Source: Triticum aestivum (Eukaryota; Streptophyta; Magnoliopsida; Poales; Poaceae). From it: DNA of 64,000 nucleotides. The notes below the pieces were generated by a model. It made no database searches. It was not told the origin of the DNA and was given only the letters and a program-made list of their open reading frames with translations. Position numbers and translations under genes: made by a program. Shown piece by piece: positions 43,629 to 56,488 of this stretch. The stretch is from the NCBI RefSeq assembly GCF_018294505.1, contig NC_057808.1:225181684-225245683 (forward strand), read 5' to 3'. Position 1 is the stretch's first letter, and the number at the start of each line of letters is the position of its first letter.

Positions 43629-45410
43629 GTGGACGGCTTTCGACTTACAGAAGTCCTCATGGACGGCGGCAGCGGACTAAACCTCATTTACGAGCACATG
43701 CTCCACAAGATGGAAATAGACAGGAGCCGCATCGAGAAAAGCAGCACAACCTTTCGAGGTATCATTCCCAGCCGGGAAGCTCGGTGTGCAGGAAAAAATA
43801 CACTTGATGTGGTGTTCGGCACGCCGGAGAATTATCTGTCCGAAGAAATAACTTTCCAGGTGGCCCCTTTCAAAAGTGGGTACCACGCCCTGTTAGGGCG
43901 AGAGGCCTTCATGCGCTTTCAAGCCATACCTCATTATGGGTATATGAAGCTAAAAATGCCCGGGCCTAATGGAATAATCACCCTCGTCAGCGATCCGGAC
44001 ATAGCACTCCGCGCCGAGAATAAAACCGCATCCTTGGCCCTCGAGCCATTGTCTGAGGCCCTTGCGGACGAAGAACTAACCGCACTATGCTCCACTGTGG
44101 ATAAGGACGATGTGATCCTGGACAAACGACCCAAATCCACTTCCTTCAAGCCAGCAGAAGAAATAGTCAAATTTCAGGTCCATCCAATAGACCCGAAGAA
44201 GACAGCGTCTATCGGAGCGCAACTCAGCCCTGCAGTCGACGCCGCACTACGAGACTTCCTGTGCGAAAACTGGGATATATTCGCCTGGCATCCTTCCGAT
44301 ATGCCAGGAATCCCGCGCGAGTTGGCCGAACACAGCCTCAACATACTAAAGGGATATAAGCCGGTCAAGCAAACTCCACGGCGCTTTTCCGAACCAAAAC
44401 GACAAGCTATGGGGGAGGAGCTAGCCAAACTCATCGAGGCCGGATTCATCAAAGACATTAAACATCCGGACTGGCTGGCAAACTTGGTAATGGTACCAAA
44501 GAAGGATAAATCCTCGCGCCTATGCGTTGATTTCAAAGACCTTAACAAGGCTTGCCCTAAGGATCCCTTCCCTCTTCCCCGCATTGATCAAATAATTGAC
44601 GCTACCGCCAGTCACGACTCGCTATGCTTCCTTGATGCATATTCCGGATACCATCAAATCAAAATGAAGGAGTCCGATCAAGCCGCAACAACATTCATTA
44701 CACCATACGGGCCGTTTTGCTTCAACACCATGCCTTTCGGGCTCAAGAACGCCGGCGCCACCTACCAGCGCATGATCCAAACATGCCTCGAGAAACAGAT
44801 CGGCAAAACAGTGGAGGCCTACGTGGACGACGTCGTCATCAAAACTAGACACGTCGAAACACTAATAGACGACTTGCATCTCACATTCGACAACCTCCGC
44901 ACATACGACATCAAGCTTAACCCAGAAAAGTGCGTCTTCGGCGTCCCCGCCGGTAAACTATTGGGCTTCATAGTTTCCAATAGAGGAATTGAAGCAAATC
45001 CAGCCAAAATCCGAGCTCTGTCACAACTGGCTACGCCAACCGAACTCAAGCAGGTCCAAAAACTCGCTGGGTGCGTGGCAGCTTTAAGCCGCTTTATCTC
45101 CAGGTTGGGAGAAAAGGCGCTGCCGCTCTATCGCCTTCTACGCCGCACCGATAACTTCGAGTGGACAGACGTGGCGACGGCCGGACTGGAAGAAATAAAA
45201 TCCCTTCTGGCAAGCAACCCAATCCTGGCCGCACCAAACACCGGCGAACCAATGCTCTTATACATATCGGCAACACACCAGGTGGTGAGCGCCGTACTCG
45301 TCGTCGAACGAGAACAGGACGGACACAAATTTCCGCTCCAGAAGCCGGTATACTACGTATCCACCGTCCTCACACCATGCAAATCCCGGTACCCTCATTA
45401 TCAAAAATAG
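43629..45410 (+). pseudogene. Element C protease, reverse transcriptase and start of RNase H
   Basis: One 593-codon frame. Protease: VLMDGGSGLNLIY at the start, FRGIIPSREAR, and YHALLGREAFMRF. RT: WLANLVMVPKK, RLCVDFKDLNKACPKDPFPLP, FLDAYSGYHQI, FCFNTMPFGLKNAGATY, catalytic AYVDDVVIKT, KLLGFIVSNRGIEANP. RNase H begins at about residue 500 (CVAALSRFISRLGEKALPLYRL). The frame is lost at 45408-45410 (TAG), where the next part continues in another frame. Confidence 0.92.
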
Positions 45411-46717
45411 CATATGCAGTCTTCATGGCATCTCGAAAATTGCGACACTACTTTCAGGAGTGCTCTATCACGGTGGCCTCCGAAGTGCCCCTCAATGACA
45501 TAATTAACAACCGGGATGCAACGGGCTGGATTGCCAAATGGGCCATTGAGCTCCTGCCATTCGACATCACGTACAAACCACGTCGAGCCATCAAATCCCA
45601 GGTACTGGCTGACTTCGTCGCCGAATGGACAGAAGCCGAACTCCCTAAAGAGTACGGCGCGTATTCCAACTGGGTGATGCATTTTGACGGCTCCAAGATG
45701 TTGGCAGGGCTAGGGGCGGGCGTCGTATTAACGTCCCCCACAGGAGATATCGTCCAGTACGTACTCCAAATATTATACACAGACTCCAACAACGCAGCCG
45801 AATACGAGGCCTTGCTACATGGCCTCCGGATGGCCGTATCAATGGGCATACAACGCCTGGAGGTGCGCGGGGACTCAAACCTCGCAATATCCCAAATTAA
45901 TGGAGACTTTGATGCCAAGGATCCAAAGATGGCAGCTTATCGCAATGCCGTTTTGAAGATGTCGGCTCGGTTCGAGGGACTCGAATTTCATCACATCGCC
46001 CGCGAAAGTAACCAGGCGGCAGACGTCCTTGCTCGCATCGGCGCTAAGCGCGACCCCGTCCCACCTAACATCTTCCTCGAAAGGCTCTTTAAGCCATCCA
46101 TGGTATGGCAAGGGGGAGATAGCAACGACAGTCCCGTTCCGAACACAAACACAGATAACGAACACGCCGATATCATCGGAGGCTCAACCACCGAAGTAAC
46201 ACCATCGGCCCACTTCATCATGGCAGTAATTGCCCCATGGACCGAACCATTCTTGGCCTACTTTAATAGGAAGGAGCTCCCAGAAGATCAGAACGAGGCT
46301 CGCCGCATAGTCCGGCGTTCGAAGGCCTATAAAGTTCACGAAGGAGAGATCTACAAGAAAAGCACTACCGGAGTCCTTCAAAGGTGTATCTCCGAGGAGG
46401 AGGGGCGGCAACTCTTGGCAGAAATTCACGCCAGTCTCGGTGAGCACCACGCCGCAGCCCGGGCACTTGTTAGCAAGGCCTTCCGTACAGGATTTTACTG
46501 GCCTATGGCCCGGGCAGACGCACAGGACCTCGTCCAGCGCTGTGTTGGATGCCAACTCTTCGCAAACCAAAGCCATATGCTCCCAACCGCTCTACAAACA
46601 ATCCCCATTACATGGCCCTTTGCGGTCTGGGACTTGGACATGGTCGGACCCCTTAAAGGGGGAAGCCATAAGAAAAATATATGTTGGTCATGGTGGACAA
46701 ATTCACCAAGTGGATAG
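45411..46717 (+). pseudogene. Element C RNase H and integrase N-terminus
   Basis: In the frame of the 45161-46717 ORF, but only the part after about 45400 is genuine. It contains RNase H blocks MHFDGSKM, NNAAEYEALLHGLRMA, RGDSNLAISQ and HHIARESNQAADVLA, then the integrase zinc-binding HH...RCVGCQ and the first catalytic Asp in WDLDMVGPL. The frame is lost at about 46670 in an A-rich stretch; the core continues from 46681 in the third frame. Confidence 0.88.
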
Positions 46718-47469
46718 AGGCTAGACCAGTTAAAACAGCTGAGTCCGAACCGGTGATTGCATTTATATCCGATGTGGTACACCGTTACGGTGTACCGCAC
46801 AACATCATCACAGATAACGGTTCAAATTTCACAGCTGATGAGGTGAAAACTTGGTGTACTAATCTGGGCATTAAGCTGGATTACGCCTCTGTCTACCACC
46901 CGCAAACAAACGGTCAAGTCGAGCGAGCTAATGGTCTTATTATGAGCGGCATCAAACCTAGACTAGTGCGGTCTTTGAAAGAATCAGACAAGCACTGGGT
47001 CGAGGAGCTCGACTCCGTACTCTGGGGGCTGCGGACCACGCCCAATCGTACTATCGGATACACACCTTTCTTCATGGTGTACGGTGCAGAGGCTGTATTG
47101 CCCTGCGATATTATACACGACTCACCTCGAGTGCGTATGTATGAAGAGAAAGAGGCCGAGTTGGATCGGCAGGACAGCCTAGATGCCCTGGAGGAGGAGC
47201 GCGACGTCGCCAAAGCCCGTTCAGCATTTTATCAACTGCAGGCTCGAAGATATCAAAGCAGAGAAGTACGGGCAAAGACTTACAACGTTGGCGAACTCGT
47301 TCTACACTTGCCAGAGAAGAAAAAGGACAAACTCAAGCCCAAATGGGAGGGTCCCTTCATAATTGACGAAGTTCTTACCAGAGGAGCGTACCGCCTTCGT
47401 GATGCATCAGACAATCGCCTAGAGCCAAACCCCTGGAATGCGGCCAGACTCCGAAGGTTCTATGCCTAG
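46681..47469 (+). pseudogene. Element C integrase core and C-terminus
   Basis: Starts VMVDKFTKWIEARP, has the second catalytic Asp in ITDNGSNF and Glu in GQVERANG, and TPNRTIGYTPFFMVYGAEAVLP. It ends WEGPFIIDEVL...WNAARLRRFYA and a normal stop at 47467-47469. No chromodomain follows, consistent with a Tat-like rather than a chromovirus element. Confidence 0.9.
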
Positions 47470-48286
47470 CGCCGAACCCTTTGTTAGTCTCCTTCTCCCC
47501 TACAATTTCCATAACTCTTTCCCCCTTTTACACAATTTTTTTCGCTTTAAAACCTCTCATTCGGCTTGACCGAACACTGCTGACGTACACATTTTTTACA
47601 AACATACGCCCATTATACCTGGGGCCTTCTTTTAACATAAGCTTGTTAATATTGCTTGCCGAGCATTCAGCTCATCACACATACGCGTATTTCCCGTATG
47701 TCTTTTCTTCACCATTATATGCATCGATATGACTTCAGTTTTGGCCAAGTTGGGTTGCCTAGCTCCTGTGCTTACCCCTACATTCCCGATTGTTCGGCTA
47801 GGTGGTAAAGGGAGCACCTCTGCGATTGTTACTGCCGGGTCATCCGGATGTGTACCTCAGACTGGGTGAAGTCGAAAGCTAGCGTTCTTAAGGGAATATT
47901 TGGTCGGTGGATGAAAACTATTTTTTGCACTCACTCTATTGTGAACCCCTAGAAGTTATACACACTGTGATTTTCACATCACAATTCGGACATGTCTACT
48001 AATGCATGCACACCCAGGGAAAGGAACCCCTAACGGAACTATTCTCCCTGGAAGATGTTTCTTACAATCTCAATGTAATATAACATAACTAGCCGGATAC
48101 AACTTGTCTGTTCAAGCAACTATGACCCCTACGCTTAGTTTTCCACGCATGCCCCGGCCTATTCGGCCGTGACGGTATTCGGAAACACTCCGCACCTTCG
48201 GGTCCGGAGGTCGAAGCGAAAAGGTCTGCCATGACAAATGATATACAATTCGGCTAGAAATTCCACATGGTGAGGCAAGTACATAG
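47470..48286. other. Element C spacer between the converging genes
   Basis: About 820 bp with no supported ORF. It separates the pol stop (47469) from the end of the opposite-strand gene (48287). Unlike the matching place in element A it has no tandem array. Confidence 0.7.
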
Positions 48287-51182
48287 TCACTTGGACTCAA
48301 ACACTTCTGCCTCTATACCATCTAACAGGCAGTCCAATTTACAATCCTGTTGGGAATATTTGGCGGCCACCTCTACTTGGTCATATACTAAACTAACGGG
48401 AATTTCTTCCCCATTCGACCCTACTGGTCCGACCCGCGCCATGTGATTAGGATCAAGCTTGGTGTACAGAGTTTTCACCATGGCCCAAGCCTCTCGCGCA
48501 CCCTCTCGACATGCCGATATCTTCCATAGCCGGATACGTCGCTGCGCTCCTTTAAACAGCTCTACAAGCTCCTCCATACTTCCTGGAGGGGAGGTGGATG
48601 ACCATAGAGCCTTAGCAACACTCCGCATCGCCAGCCGAGCATGTTCGTGCACTCGCTATAGCCCTTGCAGCAGATCACTCGATGATCCGCACACCTCCTC
48701 TTCAGGACGGCCCGTCAATATATCTGCGATCACAACTATATCAGTTTCATCCACCTCCGAACTACTTTCAAAATAGTTCAGATATGTACTGAATATGCCG
48801 CCCCGCAGCTTCTTGTTCTCCTTCACGGAATCGGCTAGCTGGGCCCGCACATCTTTTAGCTCTTCACCTAGCTGGGTCTTGCAATCCTGGAGCTGGTTTT
48901 TCTCAATAATGGCCTGCTTCAGCACACGATCGCCTGTAGCTTGTAGCCTTTTGGCTTCTTGCTCATTCGCTTGCGTGACTTCCAACACATCTTTGAGTCC
49001 CCCTGACCATTATGTCATGGTATAAGCAAGACTATTAGTATTCTGGGCATATAAGTATATTTTCTCGTTGGAGGGGAAAATTACCAGGTGATGCCTTCTT
49101 GAACTCTTTTAGTTTGGCGGTAGCAGCATTTAGCTGCGTCCGACATTGTTCCAGCTCTTGGGATAGCATGTTGTTCTTCTCTGTAAGAACCTGGTCATAC
49201 AACGGTCCTTAAATCAGTTGTACCAACTGCTTTCAGTCCCGGGGGCTACTGGCATAGGCTATCCTTTTTTGACAAAGTAACCTTACCTGCACATCTGTTA
49301 GATATTGCCTCATGGCTTTTCTAAGCCCGTCTCGAGCAGCTCGGATGTAGGCGTCGCCCGAGCTAAAGGCATTAAAAGCCTCGTCCGAGAACTTTGGGTC
49401 TCGTAAAACAGCCCTGCAGCGCCGATGATTCATGGCGCTCTCTACTTCCAAGTTGGTAACGGACATATTGTCCGAACCCTCGACCGAAGAGCAGTCCGGC
49501 TTTGTTCCTACATCGGCCCCCGTCTCCCCAACTGGATCTAAATCTTGGTTGTTGGGAACGCGGCCGGCCGGACCCCCGGACACAGTTTGGCGAACCTTTT
49601 TCCTGTAATCAAACAGGCGCATAGGTCACAGTTGGATACGGCCACTGAAAAATATATTTATCCGTACCTCCTCGATGAAGGCCTGGCAGTGCCTTCAACG
49701 GCCCTCCTCTTCGAAGATCTGTCCGACGCAGGAACCGATTTCCTCGGTATCACCGAACGCCTCCCCTGTAGAACGCGCGACAATGCGGTGGGTGAGGCAG
49801 AGTAAGAGCACCCTTTCAGAGAAGGTGTTTCTTGATTACTTACCTGTGAAGCAGGAAGAAGACCAGGGTAGTCGGCAATGATGGCCACTTCTGTGGCATC
49901 ACAGCTCGTCTGGTAAAACACCCCCTCCGCGAGCACCACAAATATATCCGGATCCTCTTCAAACCCGGGATCAAGCTCCTGGTTGTGATCCTCCGGCTGC
50001 GGGGCGGGACTATGAAATCCCTCGATGACCTTTCGCCAGTGCTGTCATAAGCAAACAAGCTAGAAATTTATCAAAGGCAATTCGGAGATGGAAGGAGCAA
50101 GAACAAAGGGGTTGGGCCTTACCCAACTGGGAGGATTATACATAGAGTACCCGTCTCTGAGTTTGATGCAAAGAAATTCCTTTTCCTCCCCTTTGAACAG
50201 TTCGGCTAATATCCTAGCCAAAGCGGCAGGGGTGTCCGGACCTTTCCGGCTGCAGCGAGAGGCGTCATCCTCCCCATTGTAGTGCCACATTGGAAGCCCT
50301 CTGTATTGGAGTGGCTGGACCCCTCACGCTATGGAGATGGCCATAACCTCAATAACTGTGAGCCCGGACTGAGCGAGAGGCGTCATCCTCCCCATTGTAG
50401 TGCCACATTGGAAGCCCTCTGTATTGGAGTGGCTGGACCCCTCACGCTATGGAGATGGCCATAACCTCAATAACTGTGAGCCCGGACTGAGCGAGCTCTT
50501 TTATCTTGCTCATCAGCTGACGAACCTCCGCGTCGTCCTCCTCTTCAAGGCTCTGGGGACGCCAACTGTGGCGTTTCTTCAGCGGGACGTGCGCAAATTC
50601 AGGAAGACCCTTTTGAACCGGGTCGGGAAGCGCGACGTCCTCAATATAGAACCATTCGGAGGGCCATTCATCGGGCGCCTTCCTTGGAGTGCCGGATAGA
50701 TATCCGGTATTGGCGACGCGCCATACTTCATCTCCGCCCACTTCAAATATCGACCCTTCGTGATTGCACGGGACGAGACAGAACAACTTCCTCCACAAAT
50801 TGAAATGAGCCTCGACACCCAAAAATAATTCGCATAAAGCGACGTAACCCGCGATGTGCAGAATGGAGGCCGGAGTGAAGTTGTGCAGCTGGAGGCCATA
50901 ATACTCAAGAAGCCCTCGGAGGAACGGGTGGATTGGAAATCCAACGCCTCTCAGCAGGAAGGGGACGAAACACACTCGCTCTCCCCCAGACGGATTGGGG
51001 AAGTCCTCTGCCTGAGTCCCCTCATTAAAGGAAGCTAGCCCCGTTCGAACAGGGACTAGATCCGCAGGGGGAAGGAATCCCTGCGTTTGCAACTTTATCA
51101 ATTGGCTATGAGATGCAGAACACCTCTCCCACTCGCCTTTCTCTAGGCCGGGATGAGCAGAGGAGCTGGGAACACTAGCCAT
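48287..51182 (-). pseudogene. Antisense extra gene of element C (PF04195-like plus coiled coil)
   Basis: Minus-strand multi-exon gene reading away from the 3' LTR. The first exon (51182-50442) starts MASVPSSSAHPG and contains the PF04195-like core FPIHPFLRGLLEYYGLQLHNF, HIAGYVALCELFLG and LFCLVPC. Further coding-like segments are at 50290-50060, 49622-49233, 48988-48656 (coiled coil: VLKQAIIEKNQLQDCKTQL, LADSVKENKKLRG) and 48652-48287 (C-terminal MRSVAKALWSSTSPPGSMEEL...). The last segment aligns in character with the C-terminus of the antisense gene of element A. A 118-bp tandem duplication (50256-50491) disrupts it. Function unknown. Confidence 0.65.
50256..50491. repeat. 118-bp exact-looking tandem duplication
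   Basis: The segment gcgagaggcgtcatcc...gcccggactga occurs twice in direct order with a 118-bp offset (ggcgtcatcc at 50261 and 50379). Since 118 is not a multiple of three, it shifts any frame through it. It lies within the antisense gene of element C. Confidence 0.9.
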
Positions 51183-51473
51183 GTTGGAATGGTTTCTCCT
51201 AAGCAGTCTCTGGGGATTTCTTCTGCGCGGCGCTGAATGGATCTAGGATCCAATCTCTTTAAATAGGCGCTCTTCCTCGCATGGACGAGATGTTATTCAC
51301 AAAATACCCGACTTTCCGCATTCGCTCGACACGTGGAGGGTGAAGATTATTTAACGTACAGAAGCCAAGGAGGCGACATTGGATCAATGGCCGAATATAT
51401 TACTTTGAGAGGGAACCCGCCTTGCAACGCCGAAGACAATCTACACGCCGAACACCTCGTCATTAAAGCCTGG

Positions 51474-51485
51474 TTCGGGGGCTAC
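51474..51485 (+). other. Element C polypurine tract
   Basis: ttcgggggctac immediately before the 3' LTR; the related truncated element has caggggctac in the same place (7235-7246, minus). Confidence 0.8.
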
Positions 51486-51964
51486 TGAGGGAGTCCTGGA
51501 CTAAGGGGTCCTCGGGCGTCCGGCCTGTTATCTACTGGGCTGGACTGATGGGCTGTGTAGACATGAAGACCGAAGACTGCACCCGTGTCCGAATTGGACT
51601 CTACTTAGCGTGGAAGGCAAGCTTGGCGACCAACTATGTAGATCCCCATTAATGTAACGGACTCCATGTAACCAAGATCTCTCCGGTGTCTATATAAACC
51701 GGAGAGCATAGTCCGGATAGGACAGATTCATTACCATAAACTCATAGGCTAGACTTCTAGGGTTTAGCCATTACGATCTCGTGGTAGATCAACTCTTGTA
51801 ACACTTATATTCATCAAGATCAATCAAGCAGGAAGTGGGGTATTACCTCCATTGAGAGGGCCCGAACCTGGGTAAACATCGTGTCCCCCGTCTCCTGTAA
51901 CCATCGATCCTAGACGCACAGTTCGGGACCCCCTACCCGGGATCCGCCGGTTTTGACACCGACA
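51486..51964 (+). repeat. Element C 3' LTR
   Basis: 479 bp, TATA motif at 51691-51697; followed by TSD gggat (51965-51969). Confidence 0.95.
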
Positions 51965-51969
51965 GGGAT

Positions 51970-54243
51970 TGCCATGCAACGGATGCACTAGAGCTATAAA
52001 TGAATGAAAGCTCAACAAAAGAAACTAAGTGGGTGTGCATCCAACTTGCTTGCTCACGAAGACCTAGGGCATTTGAGGAAGCCCATTGTTGGAATATACA
52101 AGCCAAGTTCTATAATGAAAAATTCCCACTAGTATATGAAAGTGACAAAACAAGAGACTCTCTATCATGAAGATCATGGTGCTACTTTGAAGCACAAGTG
52201 TGGAAAAAGGATAGTAGCATTGACCCTTTTTATTTTCTTCTTTTTTGGGCCTTCTTTTTTTATTTGGACTTTCTCTCTTTTTTTATTTGGGACAATGCTC
52301 TATGAATGATGATCATCACACTTCTATTTATTTACAACTCGATACTAGAACAAAGTATGACTCTATATGAATGCCTCCGGCGGTATACCGGGATAGTAAT
52401 GAATCAAGAGTGACATTTATGAAAAAATTATGAACGGTGGCTTTGCCACAAATACGATGTCAACTACATGATCATGCAAAGCAATATGACAATGATGAAC
52501 GTGTCATGATAAGCGGAACGGTGGAAAGTTGCATGGCAATATATCTCGGAATGGTTATGGAAATGCCATAATAGGTAGGTATGGTGGCTGTTTTGAGGAG
52601 GATATAAGGAGGTTTATGTGTGAAAGAGCGTATCATATCACGGGGTTTGGATGCACCGGCGAAGTTTGCACCAACTCTCAATGTGAGAAAGGGCAATGCA
52701 CGGTACCGAAGAGGCTAGCAATGATGGAAGGGTAAGAGTGCGTATAATCCATGGACTCAACATTAGTCATAAAGAACTCACATACTTATTGCAAAAATCT
52801 ACAAGTCATCAAAAACCAAGCACTACGCGCATGCTCCTAGGGGGATAGATTGGTAGGAAAAGACCATCGCTCGTCCCCGACCGCCACTCATAAGGAGGAC
52901 AATCAAAGAACACCTCATGTTTCAAATTTGTTACGTAACGTTTAGCATATGTGCATGCTACGGGACTTGGAAACTTCAACACAAGTATTTCTCAAATTCA
53001 CAACTACTCAACTAGCACAACTTTAATACCACTACCTCCATATCTCAAAACAATCATCAAGCATTAAACTTCTCTTAGCATTCAGCACACTCATAAGAAA
53101 GTTTTTTACTAGTCTTGAATACCTAACATATATATTAGAATCAATTTCCCAATTTAAGAAAATTACCATGCTGTTTAAGACTCTCAAAATAATATAAGTG
53201 AAGCATGAGAGAATAATAGTTTCTATAAAACAAAACCACCGCCGTGCTCTAAAAGATATAAGTGAAGCACTAGAGCAAAAACTATATAACTCAAAAGATA
53301 TAAGTGAAGCGCATAGAGTATTCTAATAAATTCCGAATCATGTGTGTCTCTCTCAAAGGTGTGTACAGCAAAGATGATTGTGGTAAACTAACAAGCAAAG
53401 ACTCAAGTCATACAAGATGCTCCAAGTAAAACACATATCATGTGGTGAATAAAAATATAGCTCCAAGTAAAGTTACCGATGGAGGTAGACGAAAGAGGGG
53501 ATCCTTCCGGGGCATCCCCAAGCTTTGGCTTTTTGGTGTCCTTAGATTATCTTGGGGTGCCATGGGCATCCCCAAGCTTAGGCTCTTGCCACTCCTTGTT
53601 CCATAATCCATCAAATCTTTTACCCAAAACATGAAAACTTCACAACACAAAACTTAACAGAAAATCTCGTGAGCTCCGTTAGCGAAAGAAAACAAAACAC
53701 CACTTCAAGGTACTGTAATGAACTCATTATTTATTTATATTGGTGTTAAACCTACTGTATTCCAACTTCTCTATGGTTTATAAACTATTTTACTAGCCAT
53801 AGATTCATCAAAATAAGCAAACAACACACGAAAAACAGAATCTGTCAAAAACAGAACAGTCTGTAGTAATCTGTAACTAACGCAAACTTCTGGAACTCCC
53901 AAAATTCAGAAAAAACAGGACAACCTAGATAATTTTTTTATTGATCAGCAGCAATTGGTATCAATATTTTATCACGTTCTGGTGATTTTTAACAATTATT
54001 TTCGTGAACAGAAAGTTTCTGGAATTTTTAGCAAGATCAAATAACTATCATCCAAGAAGATCCTATAGGTTTAACTTGGCACAAAAACTAATTAAAACAT
54101 AAAAACACATCTAACCAGAGGCTAGATCAAATATTTATTCCTCAACAGAAGCAAAAAGCAAAAAACTAAAAATAAAATTGGGTTGCCTCCCAACAAGCGC
54201 TTTCGTTTAACGCCCCTAGCTAGGCATAATAGCAAGGGTAGAT
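51970..54243. other. B2 internal region, non-coding part
   Basis: Resumes exactly after element C with gccatgcaacggatgcac. Long parallel to B1 34053-36360. Two internal PPT-like words gcatccccaagct lie at 53512 and 53566. No gene. Confidence 0.8.
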
Positions 54244-54816
54244 CTAGGTATTGTCATCTTTGGCTTTCAATTTTTTAGCGGAATCATGCTCGAATCCGGG
54301 AGGTTCTTTACGCTTCCCATCATATTCGGAAATTTTTAGATCTAAAGAATCCAACCGCTTATTGCAAAGGGTAATCAACATATTCATGTGGTGAATATTT
54401 CCGCTAACGCTCTTAAGAGGTTCAAGAGACTTTTGTAAGATCTTAGTTACTTCGCAAATCTTTTCAAAAACTTGTGTCTCTTCCTGGGTATGTTGTGGCC
54501 CCTTTTGTTGAGGTAGTGTTCCCACTACCCCCTCTATGATTTCATGCGCAACACTGGGATCAATTTCAATAAAATTTCCTTTGGCAACACAATCCAAGAG
54601 TTGTCTATGGGACATATTCAGTCCAACGTAAAAACTGTGAAGCAAAATTCTAAAATTCACCTCTAAGGTGCAATTACGATAAGATTCAAACTCAGGGGAC
54701 AAGGGAGCAGAAAGGGGACTAGCCATAACAACAAGCAAGTGAAAAAGAGGCAAACGAAAAAGAGAGGGTGAATAAAACGACAAGGGTGAAGTGGGGGAGA
54801 GGAAAATGAGAGGCAA
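54244..54816 (-). pseudogene. B2 gag-like ORF
   Basis: About 160 meaningful codons (likely start at the MASPLSAPLSPEF methionine, 54726) with FYVGLNMSHRQLLDCVAKGNFIEIDP and AHEIIEGVVG, then a helical LKSVSGNIHHMNMLITLCNKRLDSLDL segment and a basic tail GKRKEPPGFEHDSAKKLKAKD. The hydrophobic stretch before that methionine is probably leader, not a signal peptide. It looks like the N-terminal part of a Gypsy gag, followed by nothing else of gag-pol. It lies just inside the PBS, as gag should. Confidence 0.6.
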
Positions 54817-54883
54817 ATGGCGAATAATGTAATGCGGGAGATAAGGGTTTGTGATGGGTACTTGGTATGTTGAATTTTGCGTA

Positions 54884-54904
54884 GACTCCCTGGCAACGGC
54901 GCCA
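54884..54904 (-). other. B2 primer-binding site
   Basis: Minus-strand TGGCGCCGTTGCCAGGGAG, separated by 11 bases from the LTR at 54916. Single copy here, unlike B1. Confidence 0.8.
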
Positions 54905-54915
54905 GAAATCCTTCT

Positions 54916-56488
54916 TGCTACCTCTTGAGCTCTGCGTTGGTTTTCCCTTGAAGAGGAAAGGGTGATGCAGTAAAGCAGCGTAAGTATTTCCCTCAGTTTT
55001 TGAGAACCAAGGTATCAATCTAGTAGGAGGCCACACACGAGTCCCTCGCACCTACACAAACAAATAAATCCTCGCAACCAATGCGATAAGGGGTTGTCAA
55101 TCCCTACACGGTCACTTACGAGAGTGAGATCTGATAGATATGATAAGATAATATTTTTGGTATTTTTTATGATAAAGATGCAAAGTAAAATAAAAGGCAA
55201 TAAAAATAACTAAGTGTTAGAAGATTAATATGATGGAAAATATACCCAGGGAACATAGGTTTCACTAGTGGCTTCTCTCAAGAGCATAAGTATTTACGGT
55301 GGGTGAACAAATTACTGTTGAGCAATTGACAGAATTAAGCATAGTTATGAGAATATCTAGGTATGATCATGTATATAGGCATCACGTCCGAGACAAGTAG
55401 ACCGACTCCTGCCTGCATCTACTACTATTACTCCACACATCGACCGCTATCCAGCATGCATCTAGAGTATTAAGTTCATAAGAACAGAGTAACGCCTTAA
55501 GCAGGATGACATGATGTAGAGGGATAAACTCATGCAATATGATATAAACCCCATCTTGTTATCCTCGATGGCAACAATACAATACATGTCTTGCTGCCCC
55601 TACTGTCACTAGGAAAGAACACCGCAAGATTGAACCCAAAGCTAAGCACTTCTCCCATAGCAAGAAAGATCAATCTAGTAGGCCAAACCAAACTGATAAT
55701 TCGAAGAGACTTGCAAAGATAACCAATCATACATAAAAGAATTCAGAGAAGATTCAAATATTGTTCATAGATAAACTTGATCATAAACCCACAATTCATC
55801 GGTCTCAACAAACACACCGCAAAAGAAGATTACATCGAATAGATCTCCACAAGAGAGGGGGAGAACATTGTATTGAGATCCAAAAAGAGAGAAGAAGCCA
55901 TCTAGCTAATAACTATGGACCCGAAGGTCTGAGGTAAACTACTCACACATCATCGGAGAGGCTATGGTGTTGATGTAGAAGCCCTCCGTGATCGATGCCC
56001 CCTCCGGCGGAGCTCCGGAAAAGGACCCAAGATGGGATCTCATGGGTACAAAAGGTTGCGGCGGTGGAATTAGGTTTTTGGCTCCGTATCTGGTAGTTTG
56101 GGGTACATAGGTATATATAGGAGGAAGAAGTACATCGGTGGAGCAACGTGGGCCCCACGAGGGTGGAGGGCGCGCCCAGGGGGGTAGGCGCGCCCCCTAC
56201 CTCATGCTTCCTGGTTGATGTCTTGATGTAGGGTCCAAGTCCTCTGGATCACGTTCGTTCCGAAAATCACGTTCCCGAAGGTTTCATTCCGTTTGGACTC
56301 CGTTTGATATTCTTTTTCTGCGAAACTTTGAAATAGGCAAAAAAACAACAATTCTGGGCTGGGCCTCCGGTTAATAGGTTAGTCCCAAAAATAATATAAA
56401 AGTGTATAATAAAGCCCATTAATGTCCAAAACAGAATATAATATAGCATGGAACAATCAAAAATTATAGATACGTTGGAGACGTATCA
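54916..56488 (-). repeat. B2 right LTR (5' LTR)
   Basis: 1,573 bp, followed by TSD cggac (56489-56493). GGCGCGCC octamers at 56169 and 56187. Confidence 0.93.

Larger units (their letters stand above)
41830..51964 (+). mobile_element. Gypsy LTR retrotransposon C (inserted in B2)
   Basis: LTRs 41830-42309 and 51486-51964 (TGAGGGAG...GACA), TSD gggat (41825-41829 and 51965-51969), PBS region right after 42309 (tggtgctttcattgag) and PPT ttcgggggctac at 51474-51485. Gag-pol is on plus with the Ty3/Gypsy domain order; an extra multi-exon gene is on minus between pol and the 3' LTR. It is the same general architecture as A but a different family. Gag has stops and pol has two frameshifts. LTRs differ by roughly 18 substitutions and one 1-base gap by eye, just under 4%. 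Confidence 0.95.
39725..56488 (-). mobile_element. Non-autonomous LTR retrotransposon B2 (inserted in gag of A)
   Basis: LTRs 39725-41296 and 54916-56488, TSD cggac (39720-39724 and 56489-56493). PPT at 41298-41312, same word as in B1, and PBS (minus TGGCGCCGTTGCCAGGG) at 54884-54904. Net length without element C is about 6.6 kb. It has a short gag-like ORF at 54244-54816 and no pol. Element C is inserted near its 3' end (minus sense). Confidence 0.93.
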
